Assembly (NCBI RefSeq): GCF_009707365.1
Contig: NZ_CP046122.1
Coordinates: forward strand, 310,001-374,000
Origin: Microlunatus sp. Gsoil 973
Lineage (GTDB): Bacteria > Actinomycetota > Actinomycetes > Propionibacteriales > Propionibacteriaceae
Direction: 5' to 3'
DNA: 64,000 nt
Below are positions 1 through 8,741 of this stretch, piece by piece. A program made the position numbers and the translations under genes. Every line of letters starts with the position of its first letter. Position 1 is the stretch's first letter. The notes under the pieces were generated by a model that was given only the letters and a program-made list of their open reading frames with translations, was not told where the DNA came from and did not search any database.

Positions 1-108
1 AAGACGGTGGGCAGGCACGTTGAGCACATCTACACCAAGACCGGTACGCCGAACCGCGCCCTGGCCAGTCTCTTCGCGGCGAACCACGGTCTGATCGGCC
101 AGGGCTGA
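1..108 (+). CDS. LuxR-type regulator, C-terminal fragment
   Basis: The window opens inside a gene; 35 codons followed by TGA remain. The residues KTVGRHVEHIYTKTG and the following alanine-rich helix match the recognition helix and last helix of a LuxR/GerE DNA-binding domain, which normally ends a LuxR-family transcriptional regulator. The N-terminal sensor part lies outside the window, so neither the signal nor the target can be named. It converges on the downstream methyltransferase gene with only 7 bases between the two stops. Confidence 0.7.
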   Translation, partial: KTVGRHVEHIYTKTGTPNRALASLFAANHGLIGQG

Positions 109-115
109 CGCTCGG

Positions 116-1213
116 CTACGGCCGGGCCTCGTACACGTTGTTGAACGGCGTCGCGGCGACCCGGGCGAACCGGCTGAACCCCGCCTCGGTGACGATCCGC
201 CGGATCGCGGCTTCACCGGCCTGGGCACCCAGAGCCTGCCCACCGTCCTGGGACAACGCGTTGGGCACGCAGAGGAAGGTGGAGAAGCCGTAGTAGACGC
301 GGCCGACCGGATTGATGTTGTCGGACCAACTGTCGCCGGCGGCGGGCTCGACGATCATCCAGGTGCCATCCGGAGCGAGGGTCTCGCGGACATGACGCGC
401 TGCGGCGCCGGGATCACCCATGTCGTGCAGAGCATCGAAGGTGGTCGCCAGGTCGTAGCCCCGGCCGGAGAAGGCCTGCGCCGGGGCGACCTCGAACTCC
501 ACCCGGTCTCCGACACCGACATCGGCCGCCCGTCGGCGCGCGGTCTCGATCGACGCCGGGTGGTAGTCCGAGCCGTGTACTCGGGCAGCGGGATAGTTGC
601 GGCCGATCAGCACCGACGACGCCCCGAGTCCGCAGCCGATGTCGGCGACGGACGCGCCGGCTTCGAGCTTGGCGACCACTCCGTCCAGGGCGGGCAGCCA
701 GCTGGTCGTGAGATTGGCGAGGTAACCCGGCCGGAAGAAGGACTCGCAGCCGGTGAACACCTCGTCGTCGTGTTCGTGCCAGCCCAATCCGGATCCGGTA
801 CGGAAGACCTGGGTGATGCGATCGTCGGCCTTCAACGCCCCGACGGCCAGCAGGAAAGCGCCCGGCAGGTACACGCCACCATCGGGGTCGGTCAGGACGA
901 AGGCCTGTTCCGGGGTCAATGCGTAGACCTCGGCGGTCGGGTCGACGATGCTCACATAGCCGCCGGCCGCCTGACCGCGCAGCCATTCGGCGATATAGCG
1001 GGGGTGGGTATCGGTACGATCCGCGAGCTCGGCCGGAGTCGCCAAGCCTTGGGCGAGGGCCTTGTAGAGCCCCAGGTAGTGCCCGACAACGGCGTTGCCG
1101 GCGTGCATCGTCGCGCCGAGGTCACCGACGAAGGCGTGCAACAGAGCGTTCACCGCGTCCGGGTCGGGCTGGGCGGTCGGTGCGGGCTGAGGATGGGTCT
1201 GTGTTGTGGTCAT
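116..1213 (-). CDS. SAM-dependent methyltransferase with N-terminal winged-helix domain
   Basis: A 365-residue protein. Residues about 20-100 look like the winged-helix dimerisation domain of O-methyltransferase-like proteins (LATPAELADRTDTHPRYIAEWL). The C-terminal half is a class I methyltransferase fold with SAM motif I VADIGCGLGASS near residue 190 and an acidic residue ending the next strand (HGSDYHP). Actinobacterial relatives are often annotated as transcriptional regulators, but no substrate is established. The ATG giving MTTTQTH was chosen; another in-frame ATG lies seven codons upstream. It probably stands alone between a convergent LuxR gene and a co-directional phosphatase. Confidence 0.75.
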   Translation of the reverse strand: MTTTQTHPQPAPTAQPDPDAVNALLHAFVGDLGATMHAGNAVVGHYLGLYKALAQGLATPAELADRTDTHPRYIAEWLRGQAAGGYVSIVDPTAEVYALTPEQAFVLTDPDGGVYLPGAFLLAVGALKADDRITQVFRTGSGLGWHEHDDEVFTGCESFFRPGYLANLTTSWLPALDGVVAKLEAGASVADIGCGLGASSVLIGRNYPAARVHGSDYHPASIETARRRAADVGVGDRVEFEVAPAQAFSGRGYDLATTFDALHDMGDPGAAARHVRETLAPDGTWMIVEPAAGDSWSDNINPVGRVYYGFSTFLCVPNALSQDGGQALGAQAGEAAIRRIVTEAGFSRFARVAATPFNNVYEARP

Positions 1214-1346
1214 GCCGTCGATCGTGCGCTCCACGACACCGGGCGATCATCGGGCAAACGCCCCATCTTTCACCAGCGCCGCTACGGACGGCTTCGGTGA
1301 TCGTCCGGCCGGGCAAGAATGATCAGCCGGCTGATCACTCCTTTGA

Positions 1347-1979
1347 TCACCGCAGATGGCCGGCATCGTTGAAGTCTCGCAGCGACCAGCGCGGCTCTCC
1401 CGGATCAGGGTCGTAGTGCCACCGGTTGATGCTGGTGTTCTCGGGATCGATCCGCACCGGGGGTGCCGTCGGGCCGAGCCCGAACGCCAGGGCGAAGGTC
1501 GCGTTGATCACTCCGCCGTGGGTGACCGCCACCACTCGCTGATCAGGATGTTGCCTGACCAGCGTGGTCAATGCGGCACCGACCCGGGCGAGAAACGTCG
1601 CCCAGCTCTCGCCACCGGGGGCGAACTCCTGGAACGGATTGGCCCACAAGCTGTCGCCCAGTTCCGGCCAGCGGGCGGACCAATCCTTATTGGACATGCC
1701 GTCTGCCTGGCCGACCCGGAGTTCCTGCAGTCCGTCATCATCCTTGATCGGCAACTCGATGGCCTCGGCAACATAACGGGCGGTCTCCTGCGCGCGGCGC
1801 AGCGTACTGGCATAGAGCACGTCCGCCGTCAGGCCCTCTGCCCGGAGCCGGTCGCGGAGGAGTTCGGCCTGTCGGCGGCCGGTGTCGGTCAGCCCGCGAT
1901 CGCCGCGTATTCCGGCCACGACCGGGTTCACATTGGCGTGTGACTGGCCGTGGCGGATGAGGATCAGTTCGGTCGGCAT
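1347..1979 (-). CDS. Histidine phosphatase family protein
   Basis: A 210-residue cytosolic protein of the phosphoglycerate mutase-like (histidine phosphatase) superfamily. The N-terminal LIRHGQSH supplies the RHG motif with the phosphorylated histidine at about residue 9, and VAVTHGGVI near residue 150 supplies the second catalytic histidine. The length is normal for a single-domain member. Members range from mutases to broad phosphatases acting on sugar phosphates or nucleotides; the sequence does not settle the substrate. It is flanked by a gene on the same strand and a divergent isomerase-like gene about 140 bases away. Confidence 0.85.
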   Translation of the reverse strand: MPTELILIRHGQSHANVNPVVAGIRGDRGLTDTGRRQAELLRDRLRAEGLTADVLYASTLRRAQETARYVAEAIELPIKDDDGLQELRVGQADGMSNKDWSARWPELGDSLWANPFQEFAPGGESWATFLARVGAALTTLVRQHPDQRVVAVTHGGVINATFALAFGLGPTAPPVRIDPENTSINRWHYDPDPGEPRWSLRDFNDAGHLR

Positions 1980-2121
1980 GCTGATATCAAAGCCGGTCCA
2001 CGGTCCGCGCCGACAACCGGGGGCTGTGCCGTGGAGGTTGCCCGCACCGTCACCGGTCGCGGGTGATCTTGAACGGAACCGGGGCTGGCGAAGTCGGCAG
2101 TCCTACCGCAAGGATGCTGGC

Positions 2122-2991
2122 ATGACACTCAAGATCGGACTCCAACTCTTCTCGGTCAGGAACTCGCTCTCCCAAAACCCGTGGGGAACGTTGGAAGCGG
2201 TCGCCAAAGCCGGCTTCACCTTCCTGGAGGCGGCCAACCACAATGCCGCCGAGGATCCAGGGGTGGGTTTCGGAGTCGACGCCAAGCCGCTGCGCGAAGC
2301 ATTGGATGATCTTGGACTCGCGATCGTCGGCTGTCACGTCAATCCGCTCCGCCTGGACATCCTGCCCCGTGCTTTGGACTACCAGGCCGAGTTGGGCAAC
2401 AGCCGGATCGGCTGCGACATCGAGTTCTATCCCGCAGGTGGTCTCGATTACGTGCTCCGTCGGGCCGACACCTTCAATCGGGTCGGTGCTCTGGCGAAGG
2501 ACCGGGGGATGCGCTTCTACTATCACAACCATTTCCAGGAGTTCCAGCGCATCGACGGGCGTCTGGTCTACGAGATCCTCCTGGAGAACACCGATCCCGA
2601 GCTTGTCGATCTCCAAATGGATGTCTACTGGATGTACCGCGGAGGACAGGACGCGGTGGAGTGGATGAAGCGCTGCGCTGACCGGGTCATCCTGCTGCAC
2701 CAGAAGGATTTCCCGAAGAACGCGCCCCAACCGCTCAACCTCTACGACGGCGTGGTTGATCCGGATTCGGACATCGACCTCGACCTGTTCCTCGATCGTG
2801 TCGACCCGGCCTGCTTCACCGAGGTCGGCACCGGAACACTGCCGATCGGCGACATCCTGGAAACGGCAGCGACGTTGCCGCGCCTGGAATATGTCTTCCT
2901 GGAACAGGATCACACCACGATGAACGAGATCGACTCCATCCGCACCAGCCGGGAAGCGTTCGCACGTCTCGGCGACGTCGCCTGGTCCTAG
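2122..2991 (+). CDS. Sugar phosphate isomerase/epimerase (TIM-barrel)
   Basis: A 289-residue protein of the AP endonuclease 2/xylose isomerase-like TIM-barrel family. It starts MTLKIGLQLFSVRN, a typical first beta strand, and carries metal-site type motifs FYYHNHFQEF and LQMDVYWMYRGG, followed by RVILLHQKDF and FLEQDHT. Relatives isomerise or epimerise sugars, inositol derivatives or hydroxypyruvate; the exact reaction cannot be read here. The ATG before MTLKIG was chosen because homology begins there and AAGGAT lies just upstream, although the frame stays open further 5'. A long inverted repeat lies 45 bases beyond the stop. Confidence 0.8.
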   Translation: MTLKIGLQLFSVRNSLSQNPWGTLEAVAKAGFTFLEAANHNAAEDPGVGFGVDAKPLREALDDLGLAIVGCHVNPLRLDILPRALDYQAELGNSRIGCDIEFYPAGGLDYVLRRADTFNRVGALAKDRGMRFYYHNHFQEFQRIDGRLVYEILLENTDPELVDLQMDVYWMYRGGQDAVEWMKRCADRVILLHQKDFPKNAPQPLNLYDGVVDPDSDIDLDLFLDRVDPACFTEVGTGTLPIGDILETAATLPRLEYVFLEQDHTTMNEIDSIRTSREAFARLGDVAWS

Positions 2992-3035
2992 CCGGGCGCC
3001 CCCGCTGGTGCCCATGCCCGGTGAGCCGATCATTC

Positions 3036-3097
3036 CCGCACCACCTGCTGCATCCCGCACCGTGTGTACCGGGTGCGGGATGCAGCAGGTGGTGCGG
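3036..3097. repeat. Perfect 26-bp inverted repeat, likely bidirectional terminator
   Basis: Arms at 3036-3061 and 3072-3097 are perfect reverse complements separated by a 10-base loop. The hairpin lies between the convergent isomerase gene and the small DUF6131 gene. There is no T tract on either side, so a Rho-independent terminator of the actinobacterial I-shaped type is the likeliest role. The perfect pairing over 26 bases is longer than usual for a terminator. Confidence 0.6.
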
Positions 3098-3217
3098 CAG
3101 CGGGCAGAGGCACGCTGACCGCCTCGCCGGACCCCCCGGCGGGGACCCCCCACGCAGGAAGCCGACGGACGACCGCTCCACGCGGTCGTCCGCCGGTGCC
3201 AGCGGCTGGCCCAGCAG

Positions 3218-3373
3218 CTAGAAGTAGTACTTACGTGGACCGATCTGACGCCCTGCGGCGCCAAGGATCCACAGGATGGCCCCGATAACGATCAGGATGA
3301 TGCCGATCGTCCACAGGATCGAGATGCTGAAGACCAAGCCGAGAATCAGCAAGATCACACCGAGAATAATCAC
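3218..3373 (-). CDS. Small membrane protein, DUF6131 family
   Basis: A 51-residue peptide starting at GTG with a well placed AAAGGAG Shine-Dalgarno. Most of it is two hydrophobic helices (IILGVILLILGLVF and ILWTIGIILIVIGAILWIL) with a short basic tail RQIGPRKYYF. This length, pattern and C-terminal basic-aromatic tail match the actinobacterial DUF6131 family of tiny inner-membrane proteins, whose function is unknown. The same frame stays open upstream, but homology and the ribosome-binding site both point to this GTG. It is transcribed away from the aromatic-degradation cluster and converges on the isomerase gene. Confidence 0.8.
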   Translation of the reverse strand: MIILGVILLILGLVFSISILWTIGIILIVIGAILWILGAAGRQIGPRKYYF

Positions 3374-3477
3374 GACGACTCCTTTCCAGGCGGGCCGTCC
3401 GCCCGACGCCCCGATTCGGCTGAAGTAGTACCCGCCCCGCAGCGGGAGAAACGACCAGCTGCAGCTCATGTACGTTT

Positions 3478-3487
3478 TCGTATACGA
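3478..3487. promoter_or_regulatory. Candidate GntR operator upstream of hydroxylase
   Basis: TCGTATACGA is a perfect 10-base palindrome about 75 bases upstream of the hydroxylase start. It fits the GT-N(n)-AC core typical of FadR-type GntR operators. A near copy, TCATATACGA, sits in front of the FAA-hydrolase fusion gene at 6205-6214. Both lie next to genes flanking the GntR regulator, so a shared operator is inferred. Confidence 0.45.
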
Positions 3488-3562
3488 TTCGTCCATCCGC
3501 GTTGAACGGGCGAGCGCGGACCGCAGTCGCCGCACAATGGAACTGCGGGCTGAGGAGGGATC

Positions 3563-5481
3563 ATGCAGTTCCATCACCACGGGTACGTCTCCGGTGATCC
3601 TCGCGTCCAGCCGGCAGCCGGCGTCGGGGTGGACCGCCCGACTGACCTGCCCGACGAGGTCGATGTGCTGATCGTCGGCGCCGGCCCGGCCGGGATGATC
3701 GCCGCGGCACAACTCGCACAGTTCCCCAACGTCGTCACCCGGCTGGTCGAGCGCCGGCCCGGCCGCCTGGAGATCGGTCAGGCGGACGGAATCCAGGCGC
3801 GCAGCGTGGAGACGTTCCAGGCCTTCGGCTTCGCCAATCGGATCATCGACGAAGCGTTCCGGATCACCGAGACCTGCTTCTGGAAGCCGGACCCGGACCA
3901 TCCGGAGAACATCGTCCGCGTCGCCCGTACGCCCGACGATCCGAACGGGATCAGCGAGTTCCCGCATCTGATCGTCAATCAGGCCCGGGTCCTGGACTAC
4001 TTCGCCGAGGTCGCCCGGAACGCACCCGCCCGGTTGGAACCCGACTACGGCTACGACTTCATCACCCTGTCGGTGGCCGGCAGTGGTGATCACCGGGTGA
4101 CTGTGACCCTGCGCCGGACCACCGGGGATCTGGCCGAACGCGTGGTACGGGCCAAGTACGTGATCGGCTGCGACGGTGCCCGCAGCAAGGTTCGGGAGTC
4201 GATCGGTCGCGAACTGGTCGGTGACCAGGCCAACCATGCCTGGGGCGTGATGGATGTGCTGGCCGAGACCGACTTCCCCGATATCCGCCGCAAGTGTGCC
4301 ATCCAGTCCCACGACGGAGGCAGCATTCTGCACATTCCGCGGGAGGGCGACCACCTGTTTCGGATGTATGTCGATCTCGGTCCGGTGCACGACGGTGATC
4401 ACCAGGCCGTACGCAACACCAGCCAGGAAGAGGTCGAGGCGCGCGCCAACCGGATCCTGCACCCGTATACGTTGACCGTGAGGAAGGTCTGCTGGCGCAG
4501 CGTGTACGAGGTCGGGCACCGGCTGACCGACAAGTTCGACGACGTGCCCGCCGATCTGGTCGGGACGCGCACGCCCCGGGTGTTCATCACCGGCGACGCC
4601 TGCCACACGCACAGCGCCAAAGCCGGTCAGGGCATGAACGTCTCCATGCAGGACGGCTGGAACATCGCCTGGAAGCTCGGCCACGTGCTGGACGGCCGCG
4701 CTCAGGGAGACCCTGCTGGACACCTACTCCGCGGAGCGGCAGGTGATCGCCCAGAACCTGATCGACTTCGACCGGGAATGGTCGGGGCTGATGGCCGCCC
4801 GCCCCGACGAATTGGCTGACCCGTCCGAACTGGAGGGCTTCTACGTCCGGACCACCGAGTTCCTCTTCGGAATGATGACCTGCTACCAGCCATCGATGAT
4901 CATCGGGCGTGATGATCACCAGTCGCTGGCGACCGGCTTCCCGATCGGCCGGCGATTCAAATCCAACCCGGTGATCCGGGTGGCCGACGCCAACCCGGTG
5001 CAGCTCGGACACCATCATCGCGCCGACGGTCGCTGGCGGATCTACGTCTTCGCCGACCGTCCGGCCGCCGGTGAGCCGTCGCGGGCGTCCGACCTCGCCG
5101 ACTGGTTCGGTTCCTCACCGGAGTCGCCCCTGCTGGCCTATCCACCACCCGAGGGTGACCTGGACGCATGGTTCGACCTCAAGATCATCTACCAACAGCC
5201 GTACGCCGAAGTCGATCTTGGTGCCGTGCCGCCGGTCTTCCTGCCGCGGGTCGGTCCGTATCACCTGATCGACTACGAGAAGGTGTACGCCGCCGACCCT
5301 GCCGACGACATCTTCGACGCCCGCGGCATAGACCGGGGCGGGGTGACCGTCGTCGTCCGTCCGGATCAGTACGTCGCCCATGCACTCCCGCTGGACGGCA
5401 CCAAGGAACTGACCGAGTTCTTCTCCGGGATCTTCACCGCCGGGGATCGTTATGCCGGGACGCCCGCCCGGCCCGCTGTGA
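3563..5481 (+). CDS. FAD-dependent aromatic hydroxylase, phenol 2-monooxygenase type (frameshifted)
   Basis: Reconstructed length is about 638 residues, normal for phenol 2-monooxygenase-like flavoproteins that ortho-hydroxylate phenolic substrates with NAD(P)H and O2. GAGPAG near residue 39 binds FAD, GCDGARSKVR is the DG motif, and ITGDACHTHSAKAGQGMN is the GD motif. The C-terminal third (NPVIRVADANPVQLGHHH onward) matches the thioredoxin-like phenol hydroxylase dimerisation domain. As sequenced the gene is broken by an extra G in the GGG at 4705-4707; removing it restores ...DGRAQETLLDTYSAERQ. A second extra base between 5453 and 5478 would be needed to reach the TGA at 5479-5481 at the expected length. 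The cluster suggests a hydroxyphenylacetate-like substrate, but this is inference. Confidence 0.75.
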
Positions 5482-6148
5482 TGATCATGGTCGCGCTGGA
5501 ACTCCAGAAAAGCGTCCAGAGTCGCGGTCCGGTGCCGGCGCGCGGCGAGTTCGATGTCGAGCGGCTCGGCAGCCCGCTCGACGAGCGCGATGAGCCGATC
5601 ATGCTCGTCCACCGAATCGGCGGCGCGTCCGGGGACGAAGCTGAAGGTCGAGTCCCGAAGCATCCTCAGCCGGCTCCAACCGCGCAGCACGAGATCGACC
5701 AGTTGATCATTCGGGCACCGGGTGAACAGGACGGTGTGGAACTCCTCGTTCAACTCGGTGAACCGATGCGGGTCGAAGTGTTCCAGCGATTCCCGCATCC
5801 GGTGGTTGACCGCGCGCGCCCGGGCAAGATCATCAGGCTGCAGGTGTGGCGCCGCGAGAGCGGTCGCTGCTCCTTCGACGATCGCCAGTGTCTGCATCGT
5901 CGCCACGTACTCGCCCTCCTCGACCAGCGCGACCTGAGCGCCGATGTTCTTCTCGAAGGTGACCAGGCCCTCGGCCTCGAGCCGTCGGATCGCCTCGCGG
6001 ACCGGGACGACGCTGATGCCAAGCTCGCCGGCGATCTGGCTCAGCACGAGTCGGTAACCGGGGAGAACCGGTGCGACACGATCCGCTCCCGCAGCCAGCC
6101 GTACGCCCGTTCGGACTTGCTGGCGGCGACGCCTCCGCTGGTGGTCAT
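5450..6148 (-). CDS. GntR family regulator, FCD/FadR type (frameshifted)
   Basis: Reconstructed length is about 232 residues. The N-terminal winged helix reads SERAYGWLRERIVSHRFSPG, then LSQIAGELGISVVPVREAIRRLEAEG, a textbook GntR HTH. The rest is an FCD effector domain with the metal-ligand helices (EEFHTVLF, ALVERAAEPLDIELAARRH). The ATG was chosen for its GAGGA site. One base is missing in the GGGG at 6060-6063, which separates the first 30 residues from the rest. At the 3' end no stop is reached unless one extra base is removed between 5453 and 5478, which gives TAA at 5450-5452. It likely represses or activates the flanking aromatic catabolic genes through the TCRTATACGA sites. Confidence 0.7.
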
Positions 6149-6204
6149 AGATCCTCGCTCTGCCGGTTGCCGATGGCCGCGCCCCGTTGTGATCAGATAT
6201 GCGA

Positions 6205-6214
6205 TCATATACGA
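6205..6214. promoter_or_regulatory. Candidate GntR operator upstream of FAA-RraA gene
   Basis: TCATATACGA lies 8 bases before the ATG of the FAA-hydrolase/RraA gene and between it and the divergent GntR gene. It differs by one base from the perfect palindrome TCGTATACGA upstream of the hydroxylase. A repressor here would block both the fusion gene and possibly its own promoter. Confidence 0.4.
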
Positions 6215-6221
6215 TCGCGCC

Positions 6222-7721
6222 ATGACGTACGACGGCGTTCGTTCCGCGCCGGAGGGCTCGACCGAGGCGACACTCATCGCTCACCCGCTCGTCGGCCGTC
6301 CCGGCAAGGTGATCGCGCTGCACCTCAACTACCCGTCACGGATCGCCCAGCGGGGTCGGAAGCCGGCAAAGCCGTCGTACTTCCTCAAGCCGGTCACCTC
6401 GCTGGCAACCACCGATCAGGTCGTGGAACGCCCGTACGGCACCGAGCTGCTGGCCTTCGAAGGTGAGATCGCGCTGATCATCGGCCGGGTCGCCCGCCGG
6501 GTCACTCCGGAGCAGGGTTGGGGCTGTGTTGCGGCGGTGACCGCGGCCAATGACTTCGGTGTGTACGACCTGCGGGTGGCGGACAAGGGCTCCAACCTGC
6601 GGTCCAAGGGCGGCGACGGCTACACACCGCTCGGCCCGAAGCTGATCAACGCCGCGGCCATCGACCCGACCCGGTTGCGGGTCAGGACCTGGGTGAACGG
6701 CCGGCTGGTCCAGGAGGATTCGGCCGGCACCGTCGTCTTCGGCTTCGGCGAGCTGATCGCCGACCTGTCCCAGCTGATCACGCTGGAACCGGGCGACGTT
6801 TTGCTCACCGGAACGCCGGCCGGGTCCTCGGTCGTGGCGCCGGGCGATGTCATCGAGGTCGAGGTGGACCAAGCGGGCACCGCACACAGCAGCGGACGGC
6901 TGCGGACGACCATCGCGGAGGGCAGTGTCCCGTTGCCCGAGTACGGTGCCCAGCCGGTGATTGATGATCAACAACGGGTCGAGGCGTGGGGCAGCAGGGA
7001 GGCCGCGGGATTGCCGGCGCCCTTCGAGCTGACCGAGGAGTTGATCACCAAGTTGTGGCAGGTCTCGGTCGCGACGTTGGCGTCCCAGTTGCGGAAACGC
7101 GGTTACGACCAACTATTCATCGACGGTGTCCGTACCAACCATCCCGGCCAGAAGATGATCGGCCGGGCCCGGACGCTGCGCTTCGTCCCTGCCCGGGAGG
7201 ACCTGTTCCGCAGCCATGGTGCCGGCTACAACGCACAGAAGCGGGTCTTCGACGCCCTTCGACCGGGCGACGTGTTGGTGATCGAGGCCCGCGGTGACAC
7301 CACCAGTGGAACGCTCGGCGACATCCTGGGCCTGCGGGCGCAGGTCCGCGGTGCGGCCGGGATCGTCACCGACGGCGGCGTACGGGACTGGCAGGCGGTT
7401 GCCGGACTGGAGATTCCGGTGTTCTCCGGCGGGCCGCATCCGGCGGTCCTCGGGCGGCGGCACGTGCCCTGGGACAGCGATCTGACGATCGCTTGCGGGG
7501 GCGCCACCGTGCAGCCGGGGGACGTGATCATCGGTGACGACGACGGTGTGCTGGTGATCCCGCCGGCCGTCCTGGCCGAGGTGCTCGACGCGGCCGTGCA
7601 GCAGGAGGCGGAGGAGGAGTGGATCGCCGCCCGGGTGGCCGAGGGTGCGGCCGTGGACGGCTTGTATCCGTTGACCGGTGATTGGCGCAGCCGATACGAG
7701 AATCGTGGCAAGCCGGAGTGA
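6222..7721 (+). CDS. Fumarylacetoacetate hydrolase-family / RraA-family fusion enzyme
   Basis: A 499-residue two-domain protein. Residues about 20-240 form an FAA-hydrolase fold like HpaG/HpcE isomerase-decarboxylases: LLAFEGEIALIIGR carries the acidic metal ligands, KGSNLRSKGGDGYTPLGP is the substrate loop, and LEPGDVLLTGTPAG is the family signature. Residues about 260-480 form an RraA-type domain, the 4-hydroxy-4-methyl-2-oxoglutarate aldolase/oxaloacetate decarboxylase family, with GTLGDILGLRAQ and GIVTDGGVRDW (Arg-Asp active-site pair). The ATG at MTYDGV sits close behind a candidate operator; the frame is open further upstream only by accident. Together with HpaE and HpaD it likely processes the ring-cleavage product of homoprotocatechuate down to central metabolites. 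Confidence 0.8.
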   Translation: MTYDGVRSAPEGSTEATLIAHPLVGRPGKVIALHLNYPSRIAQRGRKPAKPSYFLKPVTSLATTDQVVERPYGTELLAFEGEIALIIGRVARRVTPEQGWGCVAAVTAANDFGVYDLRVADKGSNLRSKGGDGYTPLGPKLINAAAIDPTRLRVRTWVNGRLVQEDSAGTVVFGFGELIADLSQLITLEPGDVLLTGTPAGSSVVAPGDVIEVEVDQAGTAHSSGRLRTTIAEGSVPLPEYGAQPVIDDQQRVEAWGSREAAGLPAPFELTEELITKLWQVSVATLASQLRKRGYDQLFIDGVRTNHPGQKMIGRARTLRFVPAREDLFRSHGAGYNAQKRVFDALRPGDVLVIEARGDTTSGTLGDILGLRAQVRGAAGIVTDGGVRDWQAVAGLEIPVFSGGPHPAVLGRRHVPWDSDLTIACGGATVQPGDVIIGDDDGVLVIPPAVLAEVLDAAVQQEAEEEWIAARVAEGAAVDGLYPLTGDWRSRYENRGKPE

Positions 7722-7746
7722 AACACGTCGTTGTAGGAGCGCAGGA

Positions 7747-8739
7747 ATGACCGAACCCCGCGGTACCGGTGGCTGGCGCAACTGTCCCGAGGACCTGACC
7801 GGGTCGATCGCCCCGGTGGTCACGCCGTTCACCGCCGACGGCGAAGTTGATCACGTGTCGTTGGCCAATCTCGTTGCCTGGCAGATCAAACAGGGTTCCG
7901 ACGGCATCTCGATCGGCGGCTCGACCGGAGAGCCGAGCGCCCAGACGGTCACCGAACGCGCGGAGGCGATCAACACCGTGATCGCGGCAGCCGACGGTCG
8001 GGTTCCCGTCGTGCCGGGCACCGGCTCGGCCAAGCTGAGCGAGACGATCGAGCTCACCGGTGCGGCCTACGACGCTGGAGTGGACGCGGTGTTGATCATC
8101 ACGCCGTACTACGCGCGGCCGACGCAGGAGGCGCTGTACGTCTGGTACAAGACGATCGCAGCCCAGTATCCCGACCTGCCGATCATCGCCTACAACGTGC
8201 CGAGCCGGACGGCCGTCGAGATCGCACCCGAGACGGTCGCCCGATTGCACGGCGACGTGCCCAACTTCGTCGGGATCAAGGAGACCACCAAGGACTTCGA
8301 GCATTTCTCCCGGGTGATCAAGGCGGCCGGTCGCGACCTGCTGGTGTGGTCCGGGATCGAGCTGCTGTGCCTGCCGCTGCTCGCCCTGGGTGGCACCGGT
8401 TTCATCAGCGCTACGGCGAACATCGCACCGGCGGCCACCAAGCAGATGTACGACGCCTATCGCGCCGGTGATCTCGACCGTGCCCTGGAGATCCACTACG
8501 GGCTGCATCCATTGGCCGACCTGATCTTCGTCGAGACCAATCCCGCGCCGGTCAAGTGGGTGCTGCAACGCCAGGGACTGATCGCATCCGAATTCGTCAG
8601 GCCGCCGTTGATCATGACGACCGCCGGGGGGAAACAGAAGATCGTCCAGCTGTTGGCCGAAGGTGCCGCCTACCTCTCCCCGGTGGATGGATCGGACAGC
8701 GTCGCAGCCAGGACGGTCGGCGGACCGGGAGGAGCATGA
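7747..8739 (+). CDS. Dihydrodipicolinate synthase-family lyase/aldolase
   Basis: A 330-residue TIM-barrel protein of the DapA/N-acetylneuraminate lyase family. The Schiff-base lysine is K178 in FVGIKETTKD, the catalytic tyrosine is Y149 in IIAYNVPSRT, and the pyruvate-binding GGSTGE is at 57-62. An 8-residue-longer N terminus than DapA and its position between catabolic genes argue against lysine biosynthesis. In this cluster it may cleave or hydrate a 2-oxo acid derived from homoprotocatechuate, taking the place of HpaI or HpaH; this is inference. The ATG follows AGGAGCGCAGGA. The stop TGA overlaps the next gene's ATGATCATG start region. Confidence 0.8.
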   Translation: MTEPRGTGGWRNCPEDLTGSIAPVVTPFTADGEVDHVSLANLVAWQIKQGSDGISIGGSTGEPSAQTVTERAEAINTVIAAADGRVPVVPGTGSAKLSETIELTGAAYDAGVDAVLIITPYYARPTQEALYVWYKTIAAQYPDLPIIAYNVPSRTAVEIAPETVARLHGDVPNFVGIKETTKDFEHFSRVIKAAGRDLLVWSGIELLCLPLLALGGTGFISATANIAPAATKQMYDAYRAGDLDRALEIHYGLHPLADLIFVETNPAPVKWVLQRQGLIASEFVRPPLIMTTAGGKQKIVQLLAEGAAYLSPVDGSDSVAARTVGGPGGA

Positions 8740-8741
8740 TC

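Noticed and set aside
3422-3431. GAAGTAGTAC repeated near 3221 and 3422 as a sign of a duplicated DUF6131 gene
   Set aside because: The shared stretch is only 10 bases and the upstream copy has no hydrophobic peptide in frame.
4743-7721. A single 992-codon open frame spanning the hydroxylase C terminus, the antisense of the GntR gene and the FAA-RraA gene
   Set aside because: Its middle is the antisense strand of a conserved regulator. The frame is open only because of an inserted base and high GC content; the real genes are separate.
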